Source: Chromatiales bacterium
GTDB lineage: Bacteria; Pseudomonadota; Gammaproteobacteria; Steroidobacterales; GCA-2729495
Reading direction: 5' to 3'
DNA: 10,629 nt
Assembly: GCA_030614035.1 (NCBI GenBank)
Contig: JAUWKW010000029.1
Location: 1 to 10,629, forward strand
Positions 1-7,491 of the stretch are shown in pieces (positions within the stretch are counted from its first letter, which is position 1; every line of letters begins with the position of its first letter). A program made the position numbers and the translations under genes. The notes under the pieces were generated by a model that made no database searches, was not told the origin of the DNA, and worked only from the letters and a program-made list of their open reading frames with translations.

Positions 1-860
1 AAGCGGAACTGGAATGGGTGCGTTCCAGCCCGCAAGCGCGCCAGGCAAAAAGCAAGGCCCGGCTGAGCCGTTTCGAAGAATTGTCTTCCAGGCAATATCA
101 GCAGCGCCAGGAAACCAACGAGATTTATATTCCACCCGGTCAACGGCTAGGCGAACTGGTGATCGAGGCCCGCGAACTCGCAATGAGTTTCGGCGACCGA
201 CTACTGTTTGAGGCACTGGATTTTCAGATCCCGCCGGGGGCGATTGTCGGAGTCATAGGACCGAATGGCGCGGGCAAAACAACGCTGTTTCGACTAATTG
301 CTGAGCAGGAGCAGCCGAGTAGTGGCGATATCCGGCTCGGTGAAACGGTGGAACTGGCCTATGTCGATCAGTCACGCCAGTTTCTCGACGACAGTAAGAC
401 CGTGTGGGAAGAGATTTCCGATGGTGAGGACCTGATCCGCGTCGGCAGCTACGAAACCTCCTCGCGAGGTTATGTCGGCCGCTTTAACTTTAAGGGGCCC
501 CAACAACAACAGAGGATTGGTGAACTGTCCGGCGGCGAACGCAATCGCGTGCATCTTGCGAAGGTTCTGAAGGCTGGCAGTAACGTACTGCTACTCGATG
601 AGCCAACCAATGATCTGGATGTTGAAACCCTGCGCGCGCTTGAAGAGGCGCTACTGGATTTCCCCGGGTGCGTCGTTGTGATCTCCCATGACCGCTGGTT
701 CCTCGATCGCATTGCGACCCACATCCTGGCATTCGAAGGAGACAGCCAGATCGAATTCTTCGCCGGCAACTATCAGGATTATGAGAAAGACCGCAAACGC
801 CGCCTTGGCGACGCGGCGGACCGGCCGGACCGAATTCGTTACAAACCGCTCGCCTCGTAA
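1..860 (+). CDS. ettA: Energy-dependent translational throttle protein EttA (ABC-F ATPase), C-terminal half, 5'-partial
   Basis: The reading frame is open from the left edge (first full codon at base 3) and gives the last 285 residues of an ABC-F protein; EttA of E. coli is about 555 residues. EttA is a soluble ATPase that binds the ribosomal E site and gates the first elongation step according to ADP/ATP ratio. The fragment begins in the linker between the two ABC domains (ELEWVRSS...ARQAKSKARL, then IPPGQRLG), which resembles EttA rather than Uup. The second ABC domain follows: Walker A GPNGAGKTT (fragment residues 86-94), signature LSGGE (175-179), Walker B LLLDEP (196-201) and the switch histidine in ISHD (about 229). 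The end, near RIRYKPLAS, matches the short EttA C-terminus and lacks the coiled-coil tail of Uup. There are no membrane segments, as expected for ABC-F. The specific EttA assignment comes from recalled similarity; the ABC-F class is certain. Confidence 0.95.
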   Translation, partial: AELEWVRSSPQARQAKSKARLSRFEELSSRQYQQRQETNEIYIPPGQRLGELVIEARELAMSFGDRLLFEALDFQIPPGAIVGVIGPNGAGKTTLFRLIAEQEQPSSGDIRLGETVELAYVDQSRQFLDDSKTVWEEISDGEDLIRVGSYETSSRGYVGRFNFKGPQQQQRIGELSGGERNRVHLAKVLKAGSNVLLLDEPTNDLDVETLRALEEALLDFPGCVVVISHDRWFLDRIATHILAFEGDSQIEFFAGNYQDYEKDRKRRLGDAADRPDRIRYKPLAS

Positions 861-913
861 GCCCCTGTCACTGGAGTAACACCCAACTCCCTGTTTAGGT
901 TAGAATTTCACTG

Positions 914-937
914 AATCCGGAAACCATAATCCGGAAA
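914..937 (+). repeat. Two direct copies of AATCCGGAAA, 14-bp period, in the promoter region of the DUF4145 gene
   Basis: The 93-bp gap between ettA and the next gene contains AATCCGGAAA at 914-923 and again at 928-937, with four bases (CCAT) between. A CATAAT (925-930) that could serve as a -10 element lies across the spacer and the start of the second copy. No good -35 sits at the matching distance. Tandem direct repeats over a -10 are a common arrangement for regulator binding, but no regulator is identified. A weak inverted repeat (GGAGT 873-877 with ACTCC 886-890) lies upstream and has no T-tract, so I do not call it the ettA terminator. Confidence 0.4.
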
Positions 938-953
938 ACAATAACCCCAGCCT

Positions 954-1676
954 ATGCCGCTACGACTCGAGTCCAGCAACCAGTTTAACCGGGAACCCGT
1001 TTCCGGCAGCATCGAGTGCCCCCACTGTCAGGCCAACGCGCACATGGCCCTTATGGCTGCACCGGGGTTTAAGATTCTGCAGGCAAAAAAACCCGGGCAA
1101 GTAGGCATGGTTTTTCAGTGCGATGCCTGCCATTCACCGGTCTTTCTGAAGTTTCGCGTTCGACGATACCAGCAGGACAGGATCATTTTTCACTCTGCTG
1201 CCCACGAGGTCGAGCGCCCGGCGGAAAAATTCAATTTTAACTACCTCCCCGAACAGGTAGCGTTTACTTTCCGGGAGGCATTGGGTTGTTACCGATACGG
1301 TTTGCTGCAAGCGTTTGCAGCGATGAGCCGATTAACGGCCGACGCGGTAATCGACGATCTCGGTGACCGAGGAAAATTGACAATGTTCAATCAGCTTGAG
1401 GAAATTCGAGAGATTGCCGATCTCGATGACTCCGTTTTCACGACCGTCCGACAGATCCTGCTTGGCGCTGCCGATAATAAATCGCCGCCACCGGCGGTAG
1501 GACGCGGCGAGGCGGCTGTGCTGTTGGAAACGATCAAGGACCTTCTGTACCAGTCTTATATAAGAGAGGCCCGGCTACGGCGGGCACTCGAGGTACGGCG
1601 TTTTTTCGCGGATCAGGCAGAGACAAAAGTGTCATCGCTGGATGCCGAGAATTCCCGTTCCACTGGCGCCGGTTAA
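954..1676 (+). CDS. DUF4145-like protein with N-terminal zinc ribbon
   Basis: This is a soluble protein of 240 residues with no signal peptide or membrane segment. Two CxxC pairs (ECPHC, Cys22/Cys25; CDAC, Cys56/Cys59) make a likely zinc ribbon. They are followed by a helical region from about residue 98 to 210 (LPEQVAFTFREALGCYRYGLLQAFAAMSR...) with the look of DUF4145, a domain of unknown function seen alone and beside restriction or nuclease domains. No catalytic motif is visible. The start ATG has no recognisable Shine-Dalgarno sequence. It is still the natural choice because the zinc ribbon begins only 20 residues later. The gene lies 93 bp after ettA in the same direction, so co-transcription is possible, though the gap carries its own promoter-like repeats. 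Its stop codon overlaps the stop of purL on the other strand. The domain call is by eye; the gene itself is well supported by length and by the zinc-ribbon pattern. Confidence 0.75.
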   Translation: MPLRLESSNQFNREPVSGSIECPHCQANAHMALMAAPGFKILQAKKPGQVGMVFQCDACHSPVFLKFRVRRYQQDRIIFHSAAHEVERPAEKFNFNYLPEQVAFTFREALGCYRYGLLQAFAAMSRLTADAVIDDLGDRGKLTMFNQLEEIREIADLDDSVFTTVRQILLGAADNKSPPPAVGRGEAAVLLETIKDLLYQSYIREARLRRALEVRRFFADQAETKVSSLDAENSRSTGAG

Positions 1677-4600
1677 TTTACCCAGACGCGCGCGTTGCGG
1701 AACATTCTCATCCAGGGACCGTCCACATCCCAGTGGTCCGGATGCCAAGAGTGCTGCACCGTCCGAAAGACGCGCTCCGGATGTGGCATCAGGATTGTTA
1801 CGCGGCCGTCGGTCGAACAGAGCCCTGCTATGCCCTCGGGCGACCCATTCGGGTTGGCGGGGTACCCCGCGGTTACTCGACCGTGGTTATCAACATAGCG
1901 AATGCAGACCTGTGCGTTGCGGCTACAATCTTCTAAATCTGTGGCAGCGGCGAATTCTGCGCGTCCCTCACCGTGCGAAGTGACAATCGGTAATCGGCTG
2001 CCCGGCATTCCGCTCAACAGTATGGACGCCGAATCCTCGACCGCGACGAGACTGAGCCTGGCCTCGAACTGTTCCGACAGGTTGGTGACAAAACGGGGCC
2101 AGTGTTCGCTGCCGGGAATGATGCTGTTCAGCCCCGCGAGCATCTGGCACCCGTTGCAAACGCCCAGCGTAAACCGGTCGGAACGTTCAAAGTACGCCTG
2201 AAACTGTTCACGGGCGCGGGAATTGAACAGTATCGATTTTGCCCATCCCCCACCGGCACCCAATACGTCGCCGTATGAAAAGCCGCCGCAAACGACGATG
2301 CCATGGAACGATGCCAAAGCACGCCGGCCCTCCAACAGATCGGTCATATGCACATCCACCGGCTCAAAACCCGCCCTGTAAAAAGCCGCTGCCATCTCTA
2401 TCTGGCTATTTACCCCTTGCTCGCGCAGGATCGCTACCCGAGGTCGGACACCGCCGGCAATAAACGCTGCGGCCACGTCATCGTCAGCGGCAAAACCAAT
2501 TTGTGGATTCAGCCCGGGATCGGAGTCATCCTCAATCGACGCGTAAGCCTGGCGGGCAGTTTCGGGATTGTCGCGCAGCACCTGCATCCGGTAGCTGACC
2601 TCAGACCACTGTTTTTGAAGTTCAGCGCGGGAAGCATCCAACACGATTTTGTTTGTCGCAGATATTCGCATACGCGGCGTATCGGTCACGCTACCGATGC
2701 GCCGGGTTACGGTCGCTAAACCCTGCGCGTCGATCAGTTGCATGGCTTTGGCGGCATCGCGATCCCGGATCTGCAGCACGGCGCCGAGTTCCTCACTGAA
2801 TAACGCTCGCAGCAGCGCATCGCCATCGGCGTCAAGGTCGATCTCGACTCCCCGCCGGCCGGCAAACATCATTTCGCAGAGGGTTACGAACAGCCCCCCA
2901 TCCGACCGGTCGTGGTAAGCCAATACCAGTTCATTGTGGTTCAGTGCCTGGATCGCGTCGAAGAAACCGCGCAATAAACCGGTGGCTATTACGTCTGCCG
3001 GCGAACCGCCCGATACCCCGAAGACCTGCGCCAGACAAGAGGCACCGATCCGGTCACGCCCTTCGCCAAGATCGATCATATACAGTCCCGTGCCGGACTC
3101 GTCGCGCAGTTGCGGCGTCAACGTGCGGCGAATGTCCTTGACCGGCGCAAATGCCGATACGATCAACGACAGCGGGGCAGCGACTGTCTGCGCATGACCG
3201 TTGTCGGTCCAGCGCGTTCGCATAGACAGCGAGTCTTTGCCAACCGGTATCGCAATGCCGAGCTCCTGGCAGAATCCGGAAGTTACCGCGGACACGGTGT
3301 CGAACAATGCCTGGTCCTCGCCCGGGTGACCGGACGCGGCCATCCAATTAGCCGACAGGCGCACCTGATCGGTTCCGCCCACGTCGGCCGCCGCCAGATT
3401 AGTCAGGGCCTCTCCAATAGCGAGTCTGCCCGAGGCGGATGGATCCAGCACCGCGACCGGGCTGCGTTCTCCCATCGACATCGCCTCCCCTGCGTAGCTT
3501 TCGAACCCCCGCGCTGTCACACCGACATCGCTGACGGGAACTTGCCACGGCCCTACCAATTGGTCACGGGCAACCTGTCCACCCACCGTTCGATCGCCAA
3601 TGTGAATCAGGAACGACTTGTCGGCGACGGTCGGAAAACACAACACTCTACGGCACGCTTCGTCTAATTCGATGTCGCTCAATTCCGAGTCCGGTATTTC
3701 CCGCAACTGCCTGGTTATCTGCACGACCGACCGCGGGGGCTTGCCCAGCAGCGTATCGAGGCGCATTTCGACCGGCCGTTCCCCCGACACCCGATCCTCG
3801 ACCACGAGCTGACCGCTTTGATCGATCTGGCCAATCACTGCCCATGGGCACCGTTCGCGATTGCAAATTTGTCCGAATAATTCCAGATCCTTCGGTTCAA
3901 TTGCCAACACGTAACGTTCCTGAGCTTCGTTGGACCAAATTTCCAGCGGGGACATGCCGGGTTCAGCGTTCGGAATGTCCCGAAGCTGTACGACAGCACC
4001 GCGGTGACTGTGGTCGACGAGTTCGGGAATTGCATTTGATAGACCGCCGGCGCCGACATCGTGGATGATTACTATCGGATTGTCGCGGCCTTCGGTCATG
4101 CCAAGGCGCCAACAACTGTCGATGACTTGCTGAGCGCGGCGCTGCATCTCTGGATTACCACGCTGCACAGAAGCGTAATCCAGGGCCTCACTGCTGCTGC
4201 CGCTACCCATCGATGAAGCTGCACCACCACCGAGACCAATCAGCATCGCCGGTCCGCCGATAACGATCAGCGCTGCGCCGACTGGTACCTCGGCCTTTTC
4301 GACGTCCGCCGGGCGAATATTGCCCAGCCCACCGGCGATCATAATTGGCTTGTGAAACCCGTAGCTAAAATCGCTACCGGGTTCGGCAGGTGCTTCGAAA
4401 GTACGGAAATAGCCCAGTATGTTGGGCCGCCCAAACTCGTTATTAAAAGCGGCCCCACCGACCGGTGCGGCCAGCATGATCTCCATCGGCGACGCAATCC
4501 GGTCGGGGCGCCCGATGGTCTTTTCCCACGGCTGCTCATGTCCGGGAATGCGCAAATGGGACACCGAGAAACCGATCAGCCCTGCTTTCGGGCTCGCTCC

Positions 4601-5572
4601 ACGCCCGGTCGCACCTTCGTCACGAATTTCACCCCCGGAGCCGGTTGCAGCGCCGGGAAATGGGGCGATTGCAGTGGGATGATTATGCGTCTCGACCTTC
4701 ATGACGATATGCACGTCTTCTGTAACGTATCGATATCGACCTGTGGCCAGATCAGCAATCAGCCGGCCGGCTGGTCCGCCTTCAATTACCGCGGCGTTGT
4801 CCCGGTAGGCCGACAGCACACCGTCCGGATTGGCGGAATGTGTGGTACGAATCATATCGAACAGGCTGTGCTCCTGTTCATGTTCGTCGATATCCCAGCC
4901 CGCATTGAAAATCTTATGACGGCAATGTTCTGAGTTTGCCTGCGCAAACATCATCAGTTCCGCATCCGTTGGATCGCGGCCAGACGAACGGTAACTATCG
5001 GCCAGGTACTCAATTTCATCAGCCGACAGCGCGAGCCCGAAGCGCTCGTTGGCTTCTGTTAAAGCCGCAGTACCGGCCCCGGTCAGCGGTATTCGATTCA
5101 ATGGCGCCGGATCGTGCACACTAAAAAGTTCAGCGTGCCCAGCCTCTCCCAGCAATACGGTCTCCGTCATCCGATCGTGAAGTCGGGCAGCAATATCAGC
5201 CAAAAGCACGGCGTCAATGGGTCTGCTTCCCGTTACCGAGTAACGGATACCGCGCTCGATTTGGCGCACCATCGTCAAACCGCAGATCTGAACGATGTCA
5301 GTCGCTTTGGTCGACCAGGGGGAAATTGTTCCAAGCCGGGGAACGATCAAGAATTGCTTATCGAGTTCATCCGGCTCGAGCATTGCTGGGCCATATTGCA
5401 GCAGCTTCTCGAGAATTGTTTGTTCATGCGCTTCGAGCGGACGCTCTAGATCGACAAAATGAATATAGCGTGCGGTCAGTCCGGTGATGTCCGCCGGACC
5501 ATTGCGCAGAATTTCGAACAGCCGGTCGAGACGGAACGCAGAGAAAGCCGGGGGCCCAGGCAGTTGTAACAT
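1673..5572 (-). CDS. purL: Phosphoribosylformylglycinamidine synthase, fused large form (FGAM synthase)
   Basis: PurL catalyses the fourth step of de novo purine synthesis, converting FGAR, glutamine and ATP to FGAM in the cytoplasm. The protein is 1299 residues from the ATG chosen here (E. coli about 1295). In order it has the PurS-like N-terminal region (MLQLPGPPAFSAFRL), the linker and FGAR/ATP site with SEHCRHK (about 214-220), HNHPTAI (296-302) and the glycine-rich GSGGEIRDEG, a second AIRS-like half with PVGKDSLSM, and a class I glutaminase domain from about residue 1043. The glutaminase triad is present: Cys1139 in GVCNGCQ, and His1264 and Glu1266 in PHPERVF. These sit four residues beyond the E. 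coli positions as I recall them. The frame stays open to a TTG at 5609-5611, which would add 13 residues. I prefer the ATG at 5570-5572 because the family N-terminus begins exactly there. Neither start has a strong ribosome binding site. It probably shares a transcript with the DUF1820 gene just upstream. Confidence 0.97.
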   Translation of the reverse strand: MLQLPGPPAFSAFRLDRLFEILRNGPADITGLTARYIHFVDLERPLEAHEQTILEKLLQYGPAMLEPDELDKQFLIVPRLGTISPWSTKATDIVQICGLTMVRQIERGIRYSVTGSRPIDAVLLADIAARLHDRMTETVLLGEAGHAELFSVHDPAPLNRIPLTGAGTAALTEANERFGLALSADEIEYLADSYRSSGRDPTDAELMMFAQANSEHCRHKIFNAGWDIDEHEQEHSLFDMIRTTHSANPDGVLSAYRDNAAVIEGGPAGRLIADLATGRYRYVTEDVHIVMKVETHNHPTAIAPFPGAATGSGGEIRDEGATGRGASPKAGLIGFSVSHLRIPGHEQPWEKTIGRPDRIASPMEIMLAAPVGGAAFNNEFGRPNILGYFRTFEAPAEPGSDFSYGFHKPIMIAGGLGNIRPADVEKAEVPVGAALIVIGGPAMLIGLGGGAASSMGSGSSSEALDYASVQRGNPEMQRRAQQVIDSCWRLGMTEGRDNPIVIIHDVGAGGLSNAIPELVDHSHRGAVVQLRDIPNAEPGMSPLEIWSNEAQERYVLAIEPKDLELFGQICNRERCPWAVIGQIDQSGQLVVEDRVSGERPVEMRLDTLLGKPPRSVVQITRQLREIPDSELSDIELDEACRRVLCFPTVADKSFLIHIGDRTVGGQVARDQLVGPWQVPVSDVGVTARGFESYAGEAMSMGERSPVAVLDPSASGRLAIGEALTNLAAADVGGTDQVRLSANWMAASGHPGEDQALFDTVSAVTSGFCQELGIAIPVGKDSLSMRTRWTDNGHAQTVAAPLSLIVSAFAPVKDIRRTLTPQLRDESGTGLYMIDLGEGRDRIGASCLAQVFGVSGGSPADVIATGLLRGFFDAIQALNHNELVLAYHDRSDGGLFVTLCEMMFAGRRGVEIDLDADGDALLRALFSEELGAVLQIRDRDAAKAMQLIDAQGLATVTRRIGSVTDTPRMRISATNKIVLDASRAELQKQWSEVSYRMQVLRDNPETARQAYASIEDDSDPGLNPQIGFAADDDVAAAFIAGGVRPRVAILREQGVNSQIEMAAAFYRAGFEPVDVHMTDLLEGRRALASFHGIVVCGGFSYGDVLGAGGGWAKSILFNSRAREQFQAYFERSDRFTLGVCNGCQMLAGLNSIIPGSEHWPRFVTNLSEQFEARLSLVAVEDSASILLSGMPGSRLPIVTSHGEGRAEFAAATDLEDCSRNAQVCIRYVDNHGRVTAGYPANPNGSPEGIAGLCSTDGRVTILMPHPERVFRTVQHSWHPDHWDVDGPWMRMFRNARVWVN

Positions 5573-5623
5573 CGGCGTTTGGCCTGGTACAACGATCCCC
5601 GGTTCGCTCAATGCAGGTGCCTG

Positions 5624-5968
5624 CTAATTTCCCTTATCCGTGCCCTGCCCGCCCGGCGGATACACGGGCATCGGGAACTGAGTCACGTTGCCACCCTCGA
5701 CCGAACTGATCTTGCTAACACCCTGCTTTTCGACCTCGTCAATGCGAATCACCGCGTGCATCGGGATGTACGTTCGCTTGACCGACTCGAATTCCGACTT
5801 AATGCGCTCTTCGGACGGATCGACGACAACGGAACTGCGCTCGCCGAAAACCAACTTTTCGACTTCGATGAATCCGAATAATGAACCCTGGGAAACACTG
5901 CGAGCATAAATCTCGTACATTTTCCCCTGACTCACGAAGATGATCTTGTATATATGCCGCGCCGCCAT
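5624..5968 (-). CDS. DUF1820 family protein
   Basis: This is a small soluble protein of 114 residues. Its sequence (HIYKIIFVSQGKMYEIYAR, then GFIEVEKLVFGE, VVVDPSEERIKSEFE and KRTYIPMHAVIRIDEVEK) is the pattern I recall for DUF1820, a conserved gammaproteobacterial family with no established function. The C-terminal 30 residues are rich in Gly and Pro and look disordered. The ATG start is fixed by the conserved HIYKIIF segment at residue 5. A GGAGG (minus strand, 5984-5988) lies 15 bases before it, farther than ideal. The gene ends 12 bases before the TTG and 51 bases before the preferred ATG of purL, in the same direction, so an operon is likely. Residues such as YIPMHAVIRIDEVEK suggest a compact beta-rich fold, but I assign no function. 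Confidence 0.85.
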   Translation of the reverse strand: MAARHIYKIIFVSQGKMYEIYARSVSQGSLFGFIEVEKLVFGERSSVVVDPSEERIKSEFESVKRTYIPMHAVIRIDEVEKQGVSKISSVEGGNVTQFPMPVYPPGGQGTDKGN

Positions 5969-6146
5969 AAGAAGATACTCACCCCTCCAGACAATCGTAC
6001 TGGTTCAATTGCATGGTTTCTAATCGATTGATTGAACCCGAAGCAAGAGTTCAGTTCAGCCCAACCGGAATGGAACCGGTCATTCCAGCCCACCAGCCTG
6101 ATAACGCTCTGTATTAAGTCAAATTGATCCGGTTGACAGGCGGCGA

Positions 6147-6152
6147 ATTATA
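6147..6152 (-). promoter_or_regulatory. Candidate -10 element (TATAAT) for the DUF1820-purL operon
   Basis: The minus strand reads a perfect TATAAT here, about 180 bases before the DUF1820 start. The best -35 (CTGACA, five of six matches) lies 20 bases upstream, which is longer than the usual 16-18, so the promoter would be weak or would depend on an activator. The 17-bp palindrome at 6156-6172 falls in the space between the two elements. This is a reading of motifs only. Confidence 0.35.
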
Positions 6153-6155
6153 ACC

Positions 6156-6172
6156 CAGTTGCATCGCAACTG
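6156..6172. promoter_or_regulatory. 17-bp palindrome, possible operator
   Basis: CAGTTGCATCGCAACTG has perfect 7-base arms around a 3-base centre. It sits within the -35/-10 spacer of the candidate minus-strand promoter and about 160 bases before tagH. It does not match the PurR operator, whose half-sites run in the order GCAA...TTGC; here the order is TTGC...GCAA. The symmetry and position suggest a repressor site, but no cognate regulator can be named. Confidence 0.4.
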
Positions 6173-6330
6173 TGTCAGGGCAATAGCTGCAGCCGCACGG
6201 CCGCGAAACTGTGACCTGTCCCCGAGCCGTGGCCCCGGCGATCAGACAACATGTAGTTGGGGAAAACCCGGTAGCGGGCGCTGCCGGCGCTTCGTCATGT
6301 ATCGAATCATTCTCTGGATAGAAAAGTGCT

Positions 6331-7464
6331 ATGCCGCTGCGTTTGCAGGTAGTCAGCAAGAATCGCATCTCGCTGGGTGAAAACCATGTCGTGGAGTTTC
6401 CGGCCCGTGGTGGCAGTATCGGGAGGAGCCTCGACTGTTACTGGGCCCTGCCGGACGCGAGCCGCATATTGTCCAGTCAGCATGCAGTGATCGACTTTCA
6501 GGCTGGCGCCTATTATCTAATCGATACCAGCCGAAATGGCGTTTACATCAATGGGTCGGACTCGGCGGTCGGCAAAGGGAATCCCCAACGACTGTTCGAC
6601 GGTGACCGCCTCAGGATCGGTGACTTCGAGATTGAGGCCGCACTCGTCGGTGATGACACGAATTCGGCTGAAGACACAATGCGCGATTCGATCGTGCGAG
6701 CCCAGCTCGTGCCCGAAGATGAATCCATGGAGCTGTCGATGCTTGCGGCAGACCAGATCTCCGACGATTTTGCGCTTGCGCCGCACCTGGAAACGAACGA
6801 CGACTCTGCCGAACCGAGTGCGGTGGAAGAACAACCGGCATCCAAGGACGCGACAGCTGAAGGCGTGGACAAAGCAGTGGCTGCACTGCTGAAATCTGCC
6901 GGGTTGAAGCGCCAGGACCTGGCTGGCATGCCCGCAAACCACGTTTTGCAGACCGTCGGTCAATTACTGAGGGCTTTCGTGCTGGGCTTGCGGGACCTGC
7001 AGCATATGCAATCGAACCTGATACAGACGTTCGAATTGTCAAACAATGAGGACATGACTGGGCGCAACAATCCGCTGCGCTTTTCCGGTGAATTGGAGTC
7101 AACTCTAAAATATCTGCTCGGCGATCGCAGTGAAGATTATTTATCGGCGCCGGCTGGTGTATCGGACGCGTTTCGCGCAGTTAACATCCGGCAACAGGCT
7201 ATGATCAGAGCCATGTGTCATGCGCTGGAAGACTACTTGACACATTTTGATCCCGATGGTCTGAAAAGTCAGGTGACCGGCAAGGAAAAACGCGGCTCCA
7301 CTGCCAGCGGATCAAACAAGTCGAGATACTGGGAAATTTACGAAAAAGCTTACGGGTTTTTGACGCGCCAAACCGAGCAACAGATTCCGCAGCTATTCAG
7401 CGAGGAATTCGCTCGCGCCTACGAAATCGAATTGTTATCGCTAAAAGATACAGCGGACCGATAA
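6331..7464 (+). CDS. tagH: Type VI secretion-type FHA domain protein (TagH/Fha family), orphan
   Basis: The protein has 377 residues. An N-terminal forkhead-associated domain (about 8-105) shows the phosphothreonine-binding motifs GRS (31-33), SSQH (48-51) and TSRNGVYING (66-75), then GDRLRIGDFEI. An acidic, probably disordered linker (about 108-175) follows. The C-terminal part (about 178-370), with QLLRAFVLGLRDL, NNPLRFSG, FDPDGL, SRYWEIYEKAY and FSEEFARAYE, is the conserved region of the type VI secretion FHA protein family. In known systems such proteins join a Ser/Thr kinase-phosphatase switch that controls assembly of the secretion apparatus. The start is the first ATG after an in-frame TAG; the ribosome binding site is weak. 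It is shorter than many relatives. No other secretion gene, kinase or phosphatase lies within this window, since its neighbours are the purL operon and a GntR regulator. It may serve a distant cluster or another phospho-signalling role. The family call is firm; the in vivo role is inference. Confidence 0.85.
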   Translation: MPLRLQVVSKNRISLGENHVVEFPARGGSIGRSLDCYWALPDASRILSSQHAVIDFQAGAYYLIDTSRNGVYINGSDSAVGKGNPQRLFDGDRLRIGDFEIEAALVGDDTNSAEDTMRDSIVRAQLVPEDESMELSMLAADQISDDFALAPHLETNDDSAEPSAVEEQPASKDATAEGVDKAVAALLKSAGLKRQDLAGMPANHVLQTVGQLLRAFVLGLRDLQHMQSNLIQTFELSNNEDMTGRNNPLRFSGELESTLKYLLGDRSEDYLSAPAGVSDAFRAVNIRQQAMIRAMCHALEDYLTHFDPDGLKSQVTGKEKRGSTASGSNKSRYWEIYEKAYGFLTRQTEQQIPQLFSEEFARAYEIELLSLKDTADR

Positions 7465-7491
7465 ACGCTCGCGCTCCGACCCGACGAGACC

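Larger units (their letters stand above)
5969..6330. other. Divergent intergenic region between the DUF1820-purL operon and tagH
   Basis: These 362 bases must hold the promoters for both flanking genes. The middle part (about 6100-6175) is AT-richer and carries a minus-strand TATAAT and a 17-bp palindrome, described separately. On the plus strand, TTGACA (6133-6138) is followed by a TATAAC only 10 bases later, which is too close for a sigma-70 pair. An inverted repeat GGAATG (6067-6072) / CATTCC (6081-6086) lies in what would be the leader of the minus-strand operon. The stretch 6185-6300 is GC-rich and shows no clear promoter or sigma-54 site. Short open frames here lack a ribosome binding site and any family resemblance. 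No tRNA or known riboswitch fold is apparent. Confidence 0.5.

Noticed and set aside
861..900. Possible ettA terminator (GGAGT / ACTCC)
   Set aside because: The stem has five pairs with an eight-base loop and no T-tract.
3110..3667. Plus-strand open frame of 185 codons inside purL
   Set aside because: It lies wholly antisense to well-conserved PurL sequence, has Arg/His/Ser-rich low-complexity composition and no recognisable family, as expected for a shadow frame in GC-rich DNA.
4352..4933. Plus-strand open frame of 193 codons inside purL
   Set aside because: It is antisense to the conserved FGAR/ATP-binding part of PurL, with no ribosome binding site or known motif.
6133..6154. Plus-strand TTGACA followed by TATAAC as a tagH promoter
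   Set aside because: Only 10 bases separate the two hexamers, which is too short for sigma-70 contact with both.
6114..6368. Minus-strand 84-codon frame between DUF1820 and tagH
   Set aside because: It overlaps the tagH start, has no ribosome binding site and no family resemblance; its cysteines are not arranged as a clear metal site.
6159..6380. Plus-strand 73-codon frame before tagH
   Set aside because: It overlaps the tagH start in another frame, has no ribosome binding site, and its composition looks random.
6611..7102. Minus-strand 163-codon frame inside tagH
   Set aside because: It is antisense to the FHA protein, whose motifs are clear in the plus frame.
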